From the IMG/VR virus record IMGVR_UViG_3300020034_000005, positions 1 through 64,000 of that record: a stretch of DNA of 64,000 bases, one strand, 5' to 3'. The notes below the pieces were generated by a model. It saw nothing but the letters and a program-made list of their open reading frames with translations, was not told where the DNA came from and made no database searches. Of this stretch, positions 56,186 through 63,457 are shown piece by piece; position 1 is the stretch's first letter, and every line of letters begins with the position of its first letter. The translations under genes were made by a program, and so were the position numbers. The stretch comes from a virus.

Positions 56186-56508
56186 TCACACCGCCGCTCG
56201 GCCGGGAGATGGACACCAGCCGCCAGCCCTGCGGGTACTCGCCCGGCGACACCGACGCCGACACCTGCATGCGGCCCGCCACCTGGCACATCGCCTGGGA
56301 CGTCGCGATGGAGAACGGGCTCGCCTGCGACGAACACATGGCATCCGCCAAGAAGTTCGCCTACGTCGACCGGCACCCCGTCGGCGCCGACTGCTCCATG
56401 CCCGGCAGTGCCTGGTTCTTCGAGGAACAGCGCTGCGGATACCCCGATGAGGCTCCGGTTCTGCAACTGGCCGAAGCCCTCACAGTGCCCACCAAGGAGC
56501 CGAAGTGA
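56182..56508 (+). CDS. hypothetical Cys-rich protein
   Basis: A 108-residue protein starting GTG 56182. Two Cys pairs (QPCGYSPGDTDADTCMRPA, about 16-34; ACDEHMASA) could form a zinc fold. Coupled on both sides. Confidence 0.68.
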   Translation: MITPPLGREMDTSRQPCGYSPGDTDADTCMRPATWHIAWDVAMENGLACDEHMASAKKFAYVDRHPVGADCSMPGSAWFFEEQRCGYPDEAPVLQLAEALTVPTKEPK

Positions 56509-56891
56509 CCGACCCCCGCCAGCCTGCGTCCTTCACCTGTCCGACCTGCACCGAGACGTATCAGCCGCACTGGCGTGACCCAGGCTCCGACCTGTGCCGC
56601 TCGTGCGGCCAAAGCCGCGACGGGTTCTGCAAGTGGGCCGACGAACACCCCCAGCACCTCGACCAGCATCCGTGCAGCGGCAGCAGTGAGGAACCCGGTA
56701 GTCCGTGCCGGTACTGCGCGGCCCCGGTACCGCTCAACGGTGATCCATGCCCGCACTGTTGGCAGACCTTCGACGGCATGAGCATCGCCGACGTCAAGGC
56801 CGTGTTCGCGGCCGACGCGGAGGCCATGGAGGGAGAGCCCGTCTTCAACATCACGCCCATCCTCGACGCGCCCACCGAGGAGACCCGATGA
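56505..56891 (+). CDS. zinc-ribbon protein
   Basis: A 128-residue protein with repeated C-x2-C pairs: CPTCTETY (about 13), CRSCGQS (about 31), CRYCAAP (about 67) and CPHCWQTF (about 81). At least two zinc ribbons. GTG 56505 overlaps the upstream stop. Role unknown. Confidence 0.72.
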   Translation: MTDPRQPASFTCPTCTETYQPHWRDPGSDLCRSCGQSRDGFCKWADEHPQHLDQHPCSGSSEEPGSPCRYCAAPVPLNGDPCPHCWQTFDGMSIADVKAVFAADAEAMEGEPVFNITPILDAPTEETR

Positions 56892-57760
56892 CCGACCAGC
56901 CGACCTCCGACCCGATCACCGCCCTCCTCGCCCACCTGGAGGCGGAGCAGGCGAAAGCCCAACGCACCGCCGACGAGGCGGGTCGGCGCCCTGCGGATGA
57001 CCTCACCGCCGTCGAGGCCCTGTACGCGGCCGGCGGGATGGCGTGCGGGTTCCGGCAGGCCGCGGTCCTCGCCGTCCACCACCTGCGCGGGCCGGAAGCC
57101 CGGGACGCGTACATCGCCGCGACCGAGGGGCAGCAGGCGGTGGGGACCGACGCCACCCCCGTCGGCCGATGCGTGTCCAGCCACTGCGTCGAAGGCGATC
57201 ACATCTTCATGAGCCCCGAAGAGACGCCCGCGACCAGCACGGACACGCCGGACACCTGCTGCTCCTGCGGCGGCACCCCGGTCGTCTACCGGAACTACCG
57301 CGACCTGTCGTTCTGCGCCCACTGCGCGAACTGTGCGTGCGGGGAACGGCCGTGCGTGCGGGCGACCGACATAGCTGGCGACGACAGCGAGCTGGCCCAG
57401 CTGCGTGCCGAGCTGGCCCGGATGCAGGAGGCGGGCGACCACCACCTCGGCGGCGCCGAACGGGAACGCGCCGACGTCCAGCGGGACCGCGACCAGCACG
57501 CCGCCGTACTCACCGACGTACTGGGCCGGTTCTCACGCGACGCCAACGAGGAGGGCGCCGCCGGGTACCAGTGCCTCCTGACCGTTCCGGGCCCGATCTT
57601 CGAGCGCTGGCGCAGCATGGTCGCGCCGACCGTCGAGCGCCCGTGGTGGGAACAGGTCAGGCAGTACGAGCAGGCGGCCGTCGACGCCACACGCCACGTG
57701 CTGGAGCTGAAGGCCATCATCAACGCCGTCCGCGCCGCCCTCGACGGAGACCCGAAGTGA
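56888..57760 (+). CDS. hypothetical zinc-ribbon/coiled-coil protein
   Basis: A 290-residue protein. N-terminal helices (TALLAHLEAEQAKAQRTADEAG), a zinc-ribbon cluster in the centre (CCSCGGTPVVYRNYRDLSFCAHCANCACG, about 118-147), then a coiled coil (LAQLRAELARMQEAGDHH) and an amphipathic C-terminus. Its layout resembles the protein at 52356; the two may be paralogues. Confidence 0.72.
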   Translation: MTDQPTSDPITALLAHLEAEQAKAQRTADEAGRRPADDLTAVEALYAAGGMACGFRQAAVLAVHHLRGPEARDAYIAATEGQQAVGTDATPVGRCVSSHCVEGDHIFMSPEETPATSTDTPDTCCSCGGTPVVYRNYRDLSFCAHCANCACGERPCVRATDIAGDDSELAQLRAELARMQEAGDHHLGGAERERADVQRDRDQHAAVLTDVLGRFSRDANEEGAAGYQCLLTVPGPIFERWRSMVAPTVERPWWEQVRQYEQAAVDATRHVLELKAIINAVRAALDGDPK

Positions 57761-57987
57761 TCGCCGACCTGGCGGGCCGTCTCGCCATCCACCTCACCCG
57801 GTACGCACACCGCCACGGGGTGCACCGGTACCTGGCCACGTCGTGTTTGCACGGTGATCACGCGTACTGCGCCGGGGAGACCGGCCGGGTCGGGGCGAAG
57901 GCGCCGGCGCGGTGCAAGTTCTGCCCGGACGGTGCGGGCAGCTGCGTCTGCCCGTGCCACCGGATCGGGGTGGCCGACCATGCCTGA
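57757..57987 (+). CDS. small Cys/His-rich protein
   Basis: A 76-residue protein starting GTG 57757. CLHGDHAYC (about 30-38) and KFCPDGAGSCVCPCH (about 54-68) form a cysteine/histidine cluster, probably binding zinc. Coupled to the upstream gene. Confidence 0.68.
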   Translation: MIADLAGRLAIHLTRYAHRHGVHRYLATSCLHGDHAYCAGETGRVGAKAPARCKFCPDGAGSCVCPCHRIGVADHA

Positions 57988-58141
57988 CCCGATCGCGTTG
58001 ATGCCGCCGGGGGTCGACCTCTGGCTGAACGCCGGCGAGAGGTGGATCCACATCCCCGCGCCGCCCACCCCCGCCGAGAAGGCGTTGGCCATCCTGCGCC
58101 CGCACCTCGCCTGGCAGCCCCGGTACCGCCCCACCCCCTGA
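57980..58141 (+). CDS. small hypothetical protein (53 residues)
   Basis: A 53-residue Pro-rich protein (MPDPIALMPPGVDLWLNAGERWIHIPAPPTPAEKALAIL...). ATG 57980 lies 8 bases before the end of the upstream gene. No domain recognised. Confidence 0.6.
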   Translation: MPDPIALMPPGVDLWLNAGERWIHIPAPPTPAEKALAILRPHLAWQPRYRPTP

Positions 58142-58159
58142 CCCACCAGGAGACCCACC

Positions 58160-58570
58160 GTGACCAAACCGGCAGCAACCGACCCGCTGGCCAAGTCCAA
58201 CGAGTCCTGCCCCTTCTGCCTGATCAACCTCGGCCGCGCGCCCGCCACGTTCGTGGGCGAGTGGGCCGACGCCTTCGCGATCGTCCCGCGCCAACCGGTG
58301 GTCGAGGGGCACATCCTCGTCATCCCGAAGAGCCACGTCGTCGATTTCGCGGACGACCCCGACGTGACCGGGGCGACCGCGCGGCGGGCGGCGCAGCTCT
58401 GCCGCGACCTGGACCTGGTGCACGCCAACCTGATCACCAGCCGAGGCGTACACGCCACGCAGTCCGTTTCCCACCTTCACCTGCACCTGATTCCCCGGAC
58501 GGAGAACGACGGACTGGCCCTGCCCTGGCACTCCGGCCGCACCCGGCGCACCTCGGGAGACGCGCCATGA
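58160..58570 (+). CDS. HIT-family nucleotide-binding protein
   Basis: A 136-residue protein with the histidine triad HLHLHLIP (about 108-115), CPFCLI at the N-terminus and GHILVIPKSHV (about 50-60). HIT proteins hydrolyse or transfer nucleotidyl groups from dinucleoside polyphosphates or aminoacyl-adenylates. GTG 58160 has AGGAGAC upstream. An enzyme of nucleotide metabolism in the early region is plausible; substrate unknown. Confidence 0.9.
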   Translation: MTKPAATDPLAKSNESCPFCLINLGRAPATFVGEWADAFAIVPRQPVVEGHILVIPKSHVVDFADDPDVTGATARRAAQLCRDLDLVHANLITSRGVHATQSVSHLHLHLIPRTENDGLALPWHSGRTRRTSGDAP

Positions 58571-58737
58571 AGCGGCAACCGCCCCCGTGCCCGTCGGGGA
58601 AGTGGCGCTACCGCGACCGCATCGCCGCCATGTTCGCGCTCGCGGGTATCGACCGCACTGGATCGAAGCGGCGCGAGCAGCGCGCGTACCGGTGTTCCGC
58701 CTGCCGCGGCTGGCACCTCACCAGCCGACCTGCCTGA
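58567..58737 (+). CDS. small zinc-ribbon-like protein
   Basis: A 56-residue basic protein (MKRQPPPCPSGKWRYRDRIAAMFALAGID) with CSACRGWHLTSRP at the end. It is a common small Streptomyces phage protein type with a C...YRCSACRGWHLT motif. The ATG overlaps the HIT stop. Confidence 0.72.
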   Translation: MKRQPPPCPSGKWRYRDRIAAMFALAGIDRTGSKRREQRAYRCSACRGWHLTSRPA

Positions 58738-58745
58738 CCCACCGC

Positions 58746-58771
58746 GCCTGCGTAGGAACCCCTACGCAGGC
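58746..58771 (+). terminator. perfect 11-bp hairpin after the zinc-ribbon-like gene
   Basis: GCCTGCGTAGG (58746-58756) and CCTACGCAGGC (58761-58771) with an AACC tetraloop, no T run. It lies nine bases after the stop and probably ends or pauses the upstream transcript. The rest of the 152-base gap to 58889 holds no supported gene. Confidence 0.55.
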
Positions 58772-58889
58772 CACGGCCCGCACCCTCATCACCCAGGCGC
58801 AACAACCGAACCCATTCACCCCAACAGCCCGCAAGCCGCCACCACAACCTGATGCACTCCCACATTCAACAGAAAGCCCGGGGGAACCC

Positions 58890-59060
58890 ATGTCAGACCA
58901 CGGCCAACTCGCACACACCGGAATCGGCACCGTCGTCATCGGCGGCACCGCCTACTACATCGGCGGCTGGATGATCCTCGCCGCGCTCCTCCTCGTCGCC
59001 ACCGGAACCCTCCTCATCCGCCTCCGCTTCCGCCGCGGACGCACCGTCGGTGAGAAGTGA
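58890..59060 (+). CDS. 56-residue membrane protein with LAXTG-like sorting motif
   Basis: A 56-residue protein beginning MSDHGQLAHTGIGTVVIGG. LAHTG near 7-11 fits the LAXTG sorting motif of class E sortases, followed by a hydrophobic segment (about 28-43, WMILAALLLVATGTLLI) and a basic tail RLRFRRGR, the three parts of a cell-wall sorting signal. It has no signal peptide and almost no protein in front of the motif, which is unusual. ATG 58890 has GGGGA upstream. It overlaps the GT2 start by four bases, so the two are co-expressed. The motif may be coincidental. Confidence 0.65.
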   Translation: MSDHGQLAHTGIGTVVIGGTAYYIGGWMILAALLLVATGTLLIRLRFRRGRTVGEK

Positions 59061-60550
59061 CCGGACGCCGCCGCCGGACCCCGGTACTGGCCGCCCACCA
59101 GCACCGCTCCGGCACCATCCTCATCGGCATCGTCGTCCTCGGATGCGCCGCCGCCTGGGCCGCACAACACGCCCTCGCCGCCTCCGATTACGCCCACACA
59201 AGCAGCCGCCTCAGCCTCGTCTGGGTGGCCCTGTTCTTCGCGTTCATGACGCAGACGCTCATGTACCACCTGGAGCGCCCCAGGAAGGTCAGCGCCCGGC
59301 AGCAGCGGTATCTCGACAGCCTCCACATATCGATCCTCGTGCCCGTCTACAACGAGGACCCCGGATACCTGCGCCTCGGTCTGGAATCGTTCCTCCGCCA
59401 GACCCGCATGCCGGACTCCGTGCACATCGTCGACGACGGCAGCACCAGCTCCGACTACACCCACATCCGCACCTGGTGGCAGCAGGCAGCCCGTAACGCC
59501 GGACTTCACACCACCTGGCAGCGCATCCCCAACGCGGGGAAACGGCACGCCCAGGCCAACGCCGTCGACCGCAGCGGCGACGCGGACATTTACATCACGT
59601 GCGACTCCGACAGCTGCTTTGCCCCCAACGCTGTTGCCGAAGCCCTCGCCCCGTTCGCCCGGCCGCGCGTGCAGTCGGTCGCCGGGATCGTCATCGCCAC
59701 GAACAACCACGCCAGTCTCCTGGCCCGTGTCACTGACCTGTGGTTCACCACCACCCAGCTCGTCGACCGGTCCGGGCAGTCCGCGGTCGGCGCCGTCATG
59801 GTGAACTCCGGTCCCCTCGCCGCGTACCGGGCGGGCATCATCCGCGACAACCTCGGCAGCTATTTGAACGAAACGTTCATGGGCCGCCCGGTGATGTTCT
59901 CCGACGACAGCCTCCTCACCCTGTACGCGCAGGAGCGCGGCCTGACCGTTCAGCAGCCGTCCGCGGTGGTGTTCACGGCGATGCCGGAGAGCTGGGGGCA
60001 TTTCTCCCGCATGTACCTGCGGTGGATGCGCGGCTCCACGATCCGGTCGGTGTGGCGGATGCGGTACCTGTCGGTGGCGCGGCCTGCGTTCTGGCTGCAC
60101 CTGCTGCGCTGGTTCCAGGTGTTCCTCGTCCAGATGGTCACCGTGTGGCTGGTGCTCGTCGAGCCGATCGCGTACACGAATCTGCCGCCGTTGAGCATGC
60201 TGTGGGTGCCGTTCCTCATCGGCTGGGCGCAGGGGTTGCGCTACCTGAGTGTGATCCGCAGCGATGAGCGGATCCGGTCGCGGGCGGTGACGTGGCTCCT
60301 GATGCCCCTGGCGATCGTCCTGGCGTGGACGGCGCTGCGGTGGTTGCGCTGGTACGGCATCGCGACGTGCGCCCGCACCGGCTGGGGGACCCGCCAGAAC
60401 GGCGCCGAAGTGTCCCTCGCCACCGCGGTCGGCCCGCAGCCCCTGGCGGCGGCGATGCTCGCAGACTTCCCGACGGCGCGAGTGCGGGCCGTCAAGCTCC
60501 TCGATGTGGACACCGAGACCACCCTGCAAACCGCCCTGCCCCGCCGGTAG
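59057..60550 (+). CDS. membrane glycosyltransferase family 2 (hyaluronan synthase-like)
   Basis: A 497-residue protein. Two N-terminal membrane segments (about 17-36 and 54-71) precede the GT-A domain: LVPVYNED (about 97-104), a first Asp region HIVDDGSTSSD (about 122-132), the D-x-D ITCDSDSC (about 178-184), then FSDDSLLTL (about 279-287) and SRMYLRWMRGS (about 316-326). The last corresponds to the Q-x2-R-W processivity motif, with Met replacing Gln. Three to four further membrane segments follow (about 345-420). It would make or transfer a glycan at the inner membrane. GTG 59057 overlaps the 56-residue LAXTG-like gene. A phage could use it to alter the receptor or coat. Confidence 0.85.
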   Translation: MTGRRRRTPVLAAHQHRSGTILIGIVVLGCAAAWAAQHALAASDYAHTSSRLSLVWVALFFAFMTQTLMYHLERPRKVSARQQRYLDSLHISILVPVYNEDPGYLRLGLESFLRQTRMPDSVHIVDDGSTSSDYTHIRTWWQQAARNAGLHTTWQRIPNAGKRHAQANAVDRSGDADIYITCDSDSCFAPNAVAEALAPFARPRVQSVAGIVIATNNHASLLARVTDLWFTTTQLVDRSGQSAVGAVMVNSGPLAAYRAGIIRDNLGSYLNETFMGRPVMFSDDSLLTLYAQERGLTVQQPSAVVFTAMPESWGHFSRMYLRWMRGSTIRSVWRMRYLSVARPAFWLHLLRWFQVFLVQMVTVWLVLVEPIAYTNLPPLSMLWVPFLIGWAQGLRYLSVIRSDERIRSRAVTWLLMPLAIVLAWTALRWLRWYGIATCARTGWGTRQNGAEVSLATAVGPQPLAAAMLADFPTARVRAVKLLDVDTETTLQTALPRR

Positions 60551-60573
60551 GCCCCATGCGATTGCGGCCCCCG

Positions 60574-60605
60574 ACCCGTGTGGGCCGGGGGCCGCAGACG
60601 TGTAC
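60574..60605. terminator. large hairpin after the GT2 gene
   Basis: 14-base arms (60574-60587 and 60592-60605) pair with one mismatch over a four-base loop. It separates the rightward GT2 gene from the leftward genes and may act in both directions. Confidence 0.65.
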
Positions 60606-60623
60606 GGACGGTGAGGGTCGCCG

Positions 60624-60809
60624 CTACTCCGACGGCAGCCGGCCCGCGATCTGCCCGGCCAGGATGTGCGCGTCCGTGGCGTGCTCGCCGGATCCGCCGG
60701 CCAGCACCTGCAGCAGCCGGACCGCCTCCCGCGCCTCGTCCAATGTGATCAGCGGGAGGCGGGTGGGCTCGGGGAAGTCGCCGGTGACCGGGGGTGCGAT
60801 GCCGTCCAT
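60624..60809 (-). CDS. small hypothetical protein
   Basis: A 61-residue protein with LDEAREAVRLLQVLAGGSGEHATDAHILAGQIAGRL, a helix-turn pattern with a His. ATG 60809, weak ribosome site. Short and of uncertain reality, but codon use fits. Confidence 0.52.
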   Translation of the reverse strand: MDGIAPPVTGDFPEPTRLPLITLDEAREAVRLLQVLAGGSGEHATDAHILAGQIAGRLPSE

Positions 60810-60840
60810 GACCAGGGCAACGGGGCGGGGGAGGGTCCGG

Positions 60841-61128
60841 TTACGGCACGTCGACGATCCTCACGTAGCCCGCCGCGTCCAGCTCGGCCAGCAGCTCGTC
60901 GATGTCCTCCGGTGGCAGCCCCGTGGCGCGCCGCTCCAGCTCAGCAGCCCGCGCGTCCTCGATGCTCCAGTCGCCAGCTGCCGCGAGGAGCTCGCTGAGG
61001 AGACCGACCGCACCGAGGCTCAACGGGGCGTTCTGGATCAAGTCGTTGGGGATGTACGTCACCGGCCTCTCCGGATCACGGAGCACGCTGTCGAGGATGT
61101 GCGGCTGTACGTGGACTTCCTTCGTCAC
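60841..61128 (-). CDS. small winged-helix-like protein
   Basis: A 95-residue protein (VTYIPNDLIQNAPLSLGAVGLLSELLAAAGDWSIEDARAAELERRATGLPPEDIDELLAELDAAGYVRI). The helices plus a terminal wing-like strand recall the small winged-helix proteins of actinobacterial phages and integrative elements. GTG 61128 has AAGGGG upstream. Between 61129 and 61347 I see no supported gene. Confidence 0.72.
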   Translation of the reverse strand: MTKEVHVQPHILDSVLRDPERPVTYIPNDLIQNAPLSLGAVGLLSELLAAAGDWSIEDARAAELERRATGLPPEDIDELLAELDAAGYVRIVDVP

Positions 61129-61347
61129 GGTCGTTCGCCCCTTCGTTGCCAGCCTGCAATCGATCAAGCCTCGCGCGCACGCACTAAGGCCGAAGGGCCA
61201 CCACGGGCGTGTTGGCAAGCCGGATATTGATGCCTTCTCCGTATTGGGTAACCCGTCTTGGTAGTGAAGACCCCGGACCGCCGAACCCCTCGCCCGTGAC
61301 ACCTTCGCCGAAGGCGTCGTCACCGAAGGTGTCGCCAGTGGCGACCT

Positions 61348-61692
61348 CTAAATGTCCGGTTTCGTGGAGCGGTTGTAGACCGTCAACGTCGTCACGAAGC
61401 CGCCCCCACCCGGCTGTCCCGCAGGAACCTTCGATCGCACACGGGTCAGGTAGCCGTACTCCTCCAGCTCGGCGAACGCCATACGGAAAGCCCTCTTGCT
61501 CTCCGCCCGATCACCCCGATGCCGGTGGGCCTTCTCCCACATCTTCTGGGCGTTCGTCTGCCATCCCGGCGGCCGCGCCAGGATCTCGACCAGCACCATG
61601 CGGGACAGCATCCCGAGCCGCTCGTCGAACACCATCTCGTTCGGGGGCTGGGAGAAGCCCTTCTTGATCTCGGACCGTTGGACTATCAGCAC
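61348..61692 (-). CDS. winged-helix DNA-binding protein
   Basis: A 114-residue protein: NEMVFDERLGMLSRMVLVEILARPPGWQTNAQKMWEKA (about 18-55), then KRAFRMAFAELEEYGYLTRVRSK (about 66-88), a winged-helix pattern common in Streptomyces integrative elements and phages. The GTG 61692 ribosome site (GGAGG) is in the 3' arm of a perfect 8-bp hairpin, and an 18-codon ORF overlaps the start. Likely an early regulator. Confidence 0.78.
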   Translation of the reverse strand: MLIVQRSEIKKGFSQPPNEMVFDERLGMLSRMVLVEILARPPGWQTNAQKMWEKAHRHRGDRAESKRAFRMAFAELEEYGYLTRVRSKVPAGQPGGGGFVTTLTVYNRSTKPDI

Positions 61693-61739
61693 CTTTCGGC
61701 CTCCGTCTGGCAGGCGGAGGCCGGGGCGGCTATCGTCAT
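61686..61739 (-). CDS. possible 17-residue leader peptide with SD-sequestering hairpin
   Basis: ATG 61739 opens an ORF encoding MTIAAPASACQTEAERC. Its stop overlaps the GTG at 61692. The hairpin GGCCTCCG/CGGAGGCC (61698-61705 and 61715-61722) lies in it and would hide the ribosome site of the next gene, so translation of the leader could open it. It is preceded by the conserved start-associated sequence described in the cassette entry. Confidence 0.4.
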   Translation of the reverse strand: MTIAAPASACQTEAERC

Positions 61740-61844
61740 GAGAGGTGCCTTACTTCGAGGTGGGACACTGACGAGGCGGGCTGGTAACCCGCTCCATACG
61801 CACAGCGGCCGGACGGAGAACCCCCGTCCGGCCGCTGCCGTTTT
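61740..61844 (-). repeat. intergenic cassette copy A: hairpin plus conserved start-associated sequence
   Basis: Reading leftward: a perfect 13-bp hairpin (61836-61824 with 61816-61804), then AGCGGGTTACC (61793-61783), CAGTG, TCC-ACC and CGAAGTAAGG, ending at ATG 61739. The copy at 62230-62316 has the same order at nearly the same distances. On the plus strand the hairpin is followed by GCCG and TTTT, so it can also end rightward transcription. A 7-nt loop with a GGT anticodon-like triplet is present, but it is not a tRNA. Confidence 0.6.
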
Positions 61845-61917
61845 GCTGACATTCTACGTGGCGCATGTGACCCAAGTGGCATATTCACGCGGGCAGTTAC
61901 GCCTGATCCGCACCGCT

Positions 61918-62229
61918 CTACAGCTCGGTGATCTCGAACGGTTCTGGCAGTGGCAGCAACGGCACGCCCAGCGCCGTCCCGATCAGTGCGCGGGCCAGAA
62001 TGTCGTGCTCGACCGGGTCGCGGCCAGGCGGCATCAGCACGCAGAACGACCCGTCCGCGCGGACCGCGACACCACCGCAGAACGTCCGGTCGGTGATCGA
62101 GGACGTCACCAGGGCCACACCCAGCTCGGCCAGCAGGTCCGGCAGCGGGGCGTTGAGGAGGTGGGCGGGGGTCGGCCGAGGTCCCACAGGGGTGCGGGTT
62201 GTAGACGGCGTTGCTAAGGTTGCAGACAC
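61918..62229 (-). CDS. hypothetical protein
   Basis: A 103-residue protein: helical/Pro start (TPAHLLNAPLPDLLAELGVALVTSSI), then a beta-rich part (TFCGGVAVRADGSFCVLMPPG) and a helical end (EHDILARALIGTALGVPLLPLPEPFEI). GTG 62229 has AAGGAG upstream, at the end of the conserved cassette. Not recognised. Confidence 0.72.
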   Translation of the reverse strand: MSATLATPSTTRTPVGPRPTPAHLLNAPLPDLLAELGVALVTSSITDRTFCGGVAVRADGSFCVLMPPGRDPVEHDILARALIGTALGVPLLPLPEPFEITEL

Positions 62230-62316
62230 GAGTGCTCCTTCTTCGCGGTAGGAACTCACTGATCAGCAGGTGGCAACCCGCTGGTTGGGCTGGCCGGACG
62301 TTCGCAGCGTCCGGCC
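62230..62316 (-). repeat. intergenic cassette copy B: hairpin plus conserved start-associated sequence
   Basis: Reading leftward: hairpin GGCCGGACG/CGTCCGGCC (62316-62308 with 62300-62292), then AGCGGGTTGCC (62282-62272), CAGTG, TCC-ACC and CGAAGAAGGAG before GTG 62229. The AGCGGGTTRCC element begins 43 bases from the start codon here and 44 in copy A; the hairpin lies 10 and 11 bases beyond it. Confidence 0.6.
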
Positions 62317-62365
62317 TTTCACGTCCCCCCCAATTCAACGACGTGGGCGGGGATGCGTCTCGGTG

Positions 62366-62779
62366 TCAGTGCGGGAGTACGCCATCGAGGTACTCCTGCA
62401 CCGGTCCGAACAGCCCGTAGGGCACGTACTCCGCGATCTCCGAGTGCGCGATCCAGGCGACCGCGTCCAACTCCTCGTCGTCAGCGACCCGGGCCTCACC
62501 GCCGACGGGGCGGACCGCGACGTAGTGCATCGGCACCTTCGACTTCGGGTGGACTCGATCACCGAGCACCTTGATCACTTCCACCTTCAGGCCGGTCTCC
62601 TCGTCGACCTCGCGGACCGCCGCCTCCTCCGGGGACTCGCCGGCCTCGATCGCGCCCCCCGGGAAGACCCAGGAGATCTCACCCTCAGAGGCGCGGCGGC
62701 GGGCCATGAGGACCTTCCCGCCATCGGTGATGATCGCCACCGACACGGGGGGCTTCTCGGCAGTCGTCTCGGTCGTCAT
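62366..62779 (-). CDS. NUDIX hydrolase
   Basis: A 137-residue protein with a complete Nudix box, G-x5-E-x7-REVDEETGL (residues 42-64). Beta strands VSVAIITDGGKVLMARRR and HYVAVRPVG flank it. It would hydrolyse a nucleoside diphosphate linked to X (for example ADP-ribose or a damaged nucleotide). Its ATG overlaps the stop of the HTH-NUDIX gene. Nothing in it indicates the substrate. Confidence 0.9.
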   Translation of the reverse strand: MTTETTAEKPPVSVAIITDGGKVLMARRRASEGEISWVFPGGAIEAGESPEEAAVREVDEETGLKVEVIKVLGDRVHPKSKVPMHYVAVRPVGGEARVADDEELDAVAWIAHSEIAEYVPYGLFGPVQEYLDGVLPH

Positions 62780-63414
62780 ACGGTGGCCTCCAGGGCGTCC
62801 AGGATCGGCGGGTAGATGCGGTCGGCGGGGATGTAGCGGGAGAGCTCCGCTATGGGAGCCCATGCCACGTCGGCGTTTTCGGAAGCGTCCCCATTGACCG
62901 CTTCGCCGCGCACGAAATCGCAGAGATAGTAGTTGCAGTAGGCGCGGGTTACGGGATGAAGTCGTTCACCGAGGTGCTCACGGACCATGCAGTGGATGCC
63001 TGTTTCGTCGAGCGTTTCGCGGACCGCGACCTTGGTGGCGGATCCGCCCGGCTTGACGATTCCGGCAGGGAACTGCCAGGTGATGTCCGTGCCGTCCTGC
63101 CTGCAGACGAGGAGCACCTCACCCCCGCGGCGCACCACGGCGATGGCTACACGCAAGGCCTGTGCCTGCATCTGCTGGGGCTGGGCGCGCGTGTAGTGGA
63201 TGAACCGCCGACGCACCGCATCACCTGCCTTCTCCGTGTAGGCCGTATTCAGAATCCGGCGGGTTTCCAACTTCGGGACCATGTCCGGCGACTTGTGCCA
63301 TGACGCGACACTCCGGACGGAGACCCCGAGGCGCGCAGCGAATTCCTCCTGCGAGTCCTCGAATGCGTCCTGGAGACAGCACGCGTGTCGTCCGGTCCAC
63401 TGGGTGACATCCAC
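62776..63414 (-). CDS. HTH-NUDIX fusion protein, probable regulator
   Basis: A 212-residue protein. The N-terminal HTH is SQEEFAARLGVSVRSVASWH (about 22-41), XRE-like. The NUDIX domain starts near 85: VAIAVVRRGGEVLLVCRQDG, a Nudix-box-like PAGIVKPGGSATKVAVRETLDETGIH, in which the Glu of G-x5-E is Gly but the RE..DE.G part is kept. The fold may therefore sense a nucleotide rather than hydrolyse it. GTG 63414 has AAGGAG seven bases upstream. An array of five CTGCA(T/G)G units lies just upstream of the gene and may be its operator. It is coupled to the second NUDIX gene. Confidence 0.85.
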   Translation of the reverse strand: MDVTQWTGRHACCLQDAFEDSQEEFAARLGVSVRSVASWHKSPDMVPKLETRRILNTAYTEKAGDAVRRRFIHYTRAQPQQMQAQALRVAIAVVRRGGEVLLVCRQDGTDITWQFPAGIVKPGGSATKVAVRETLDETGIHCMVREHLGERLHPVTRAYCNYYLCDFVRGEAVNGDASENADVAWAPIAELSRYIPADRIYPPILDALEATV

Positions 63415-63457
63415 TATCGGCTCCTTGGCCGCGCCTGTGGGGGCTGTTGCGGCGAAG

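Noticed and set aside
58587-58889. Upstream extension of the LAXTG-like mini-protein to 157 residues
   Set aside because: The extra part lies in another frame of a well-supported zinc-ribbon-like gene and across a hairpin, with low-complexity composition and no start signal.
61776-61792. Possible tRNA-Thr anticodon arm (GCGGG, seven-base loop, CCCGC)
   Set aside because: The loop fits an anticodon GGT, but no T-arm, D-arm or acceptor pairing can be built around it, and the same element repeats upstream of another start codon.
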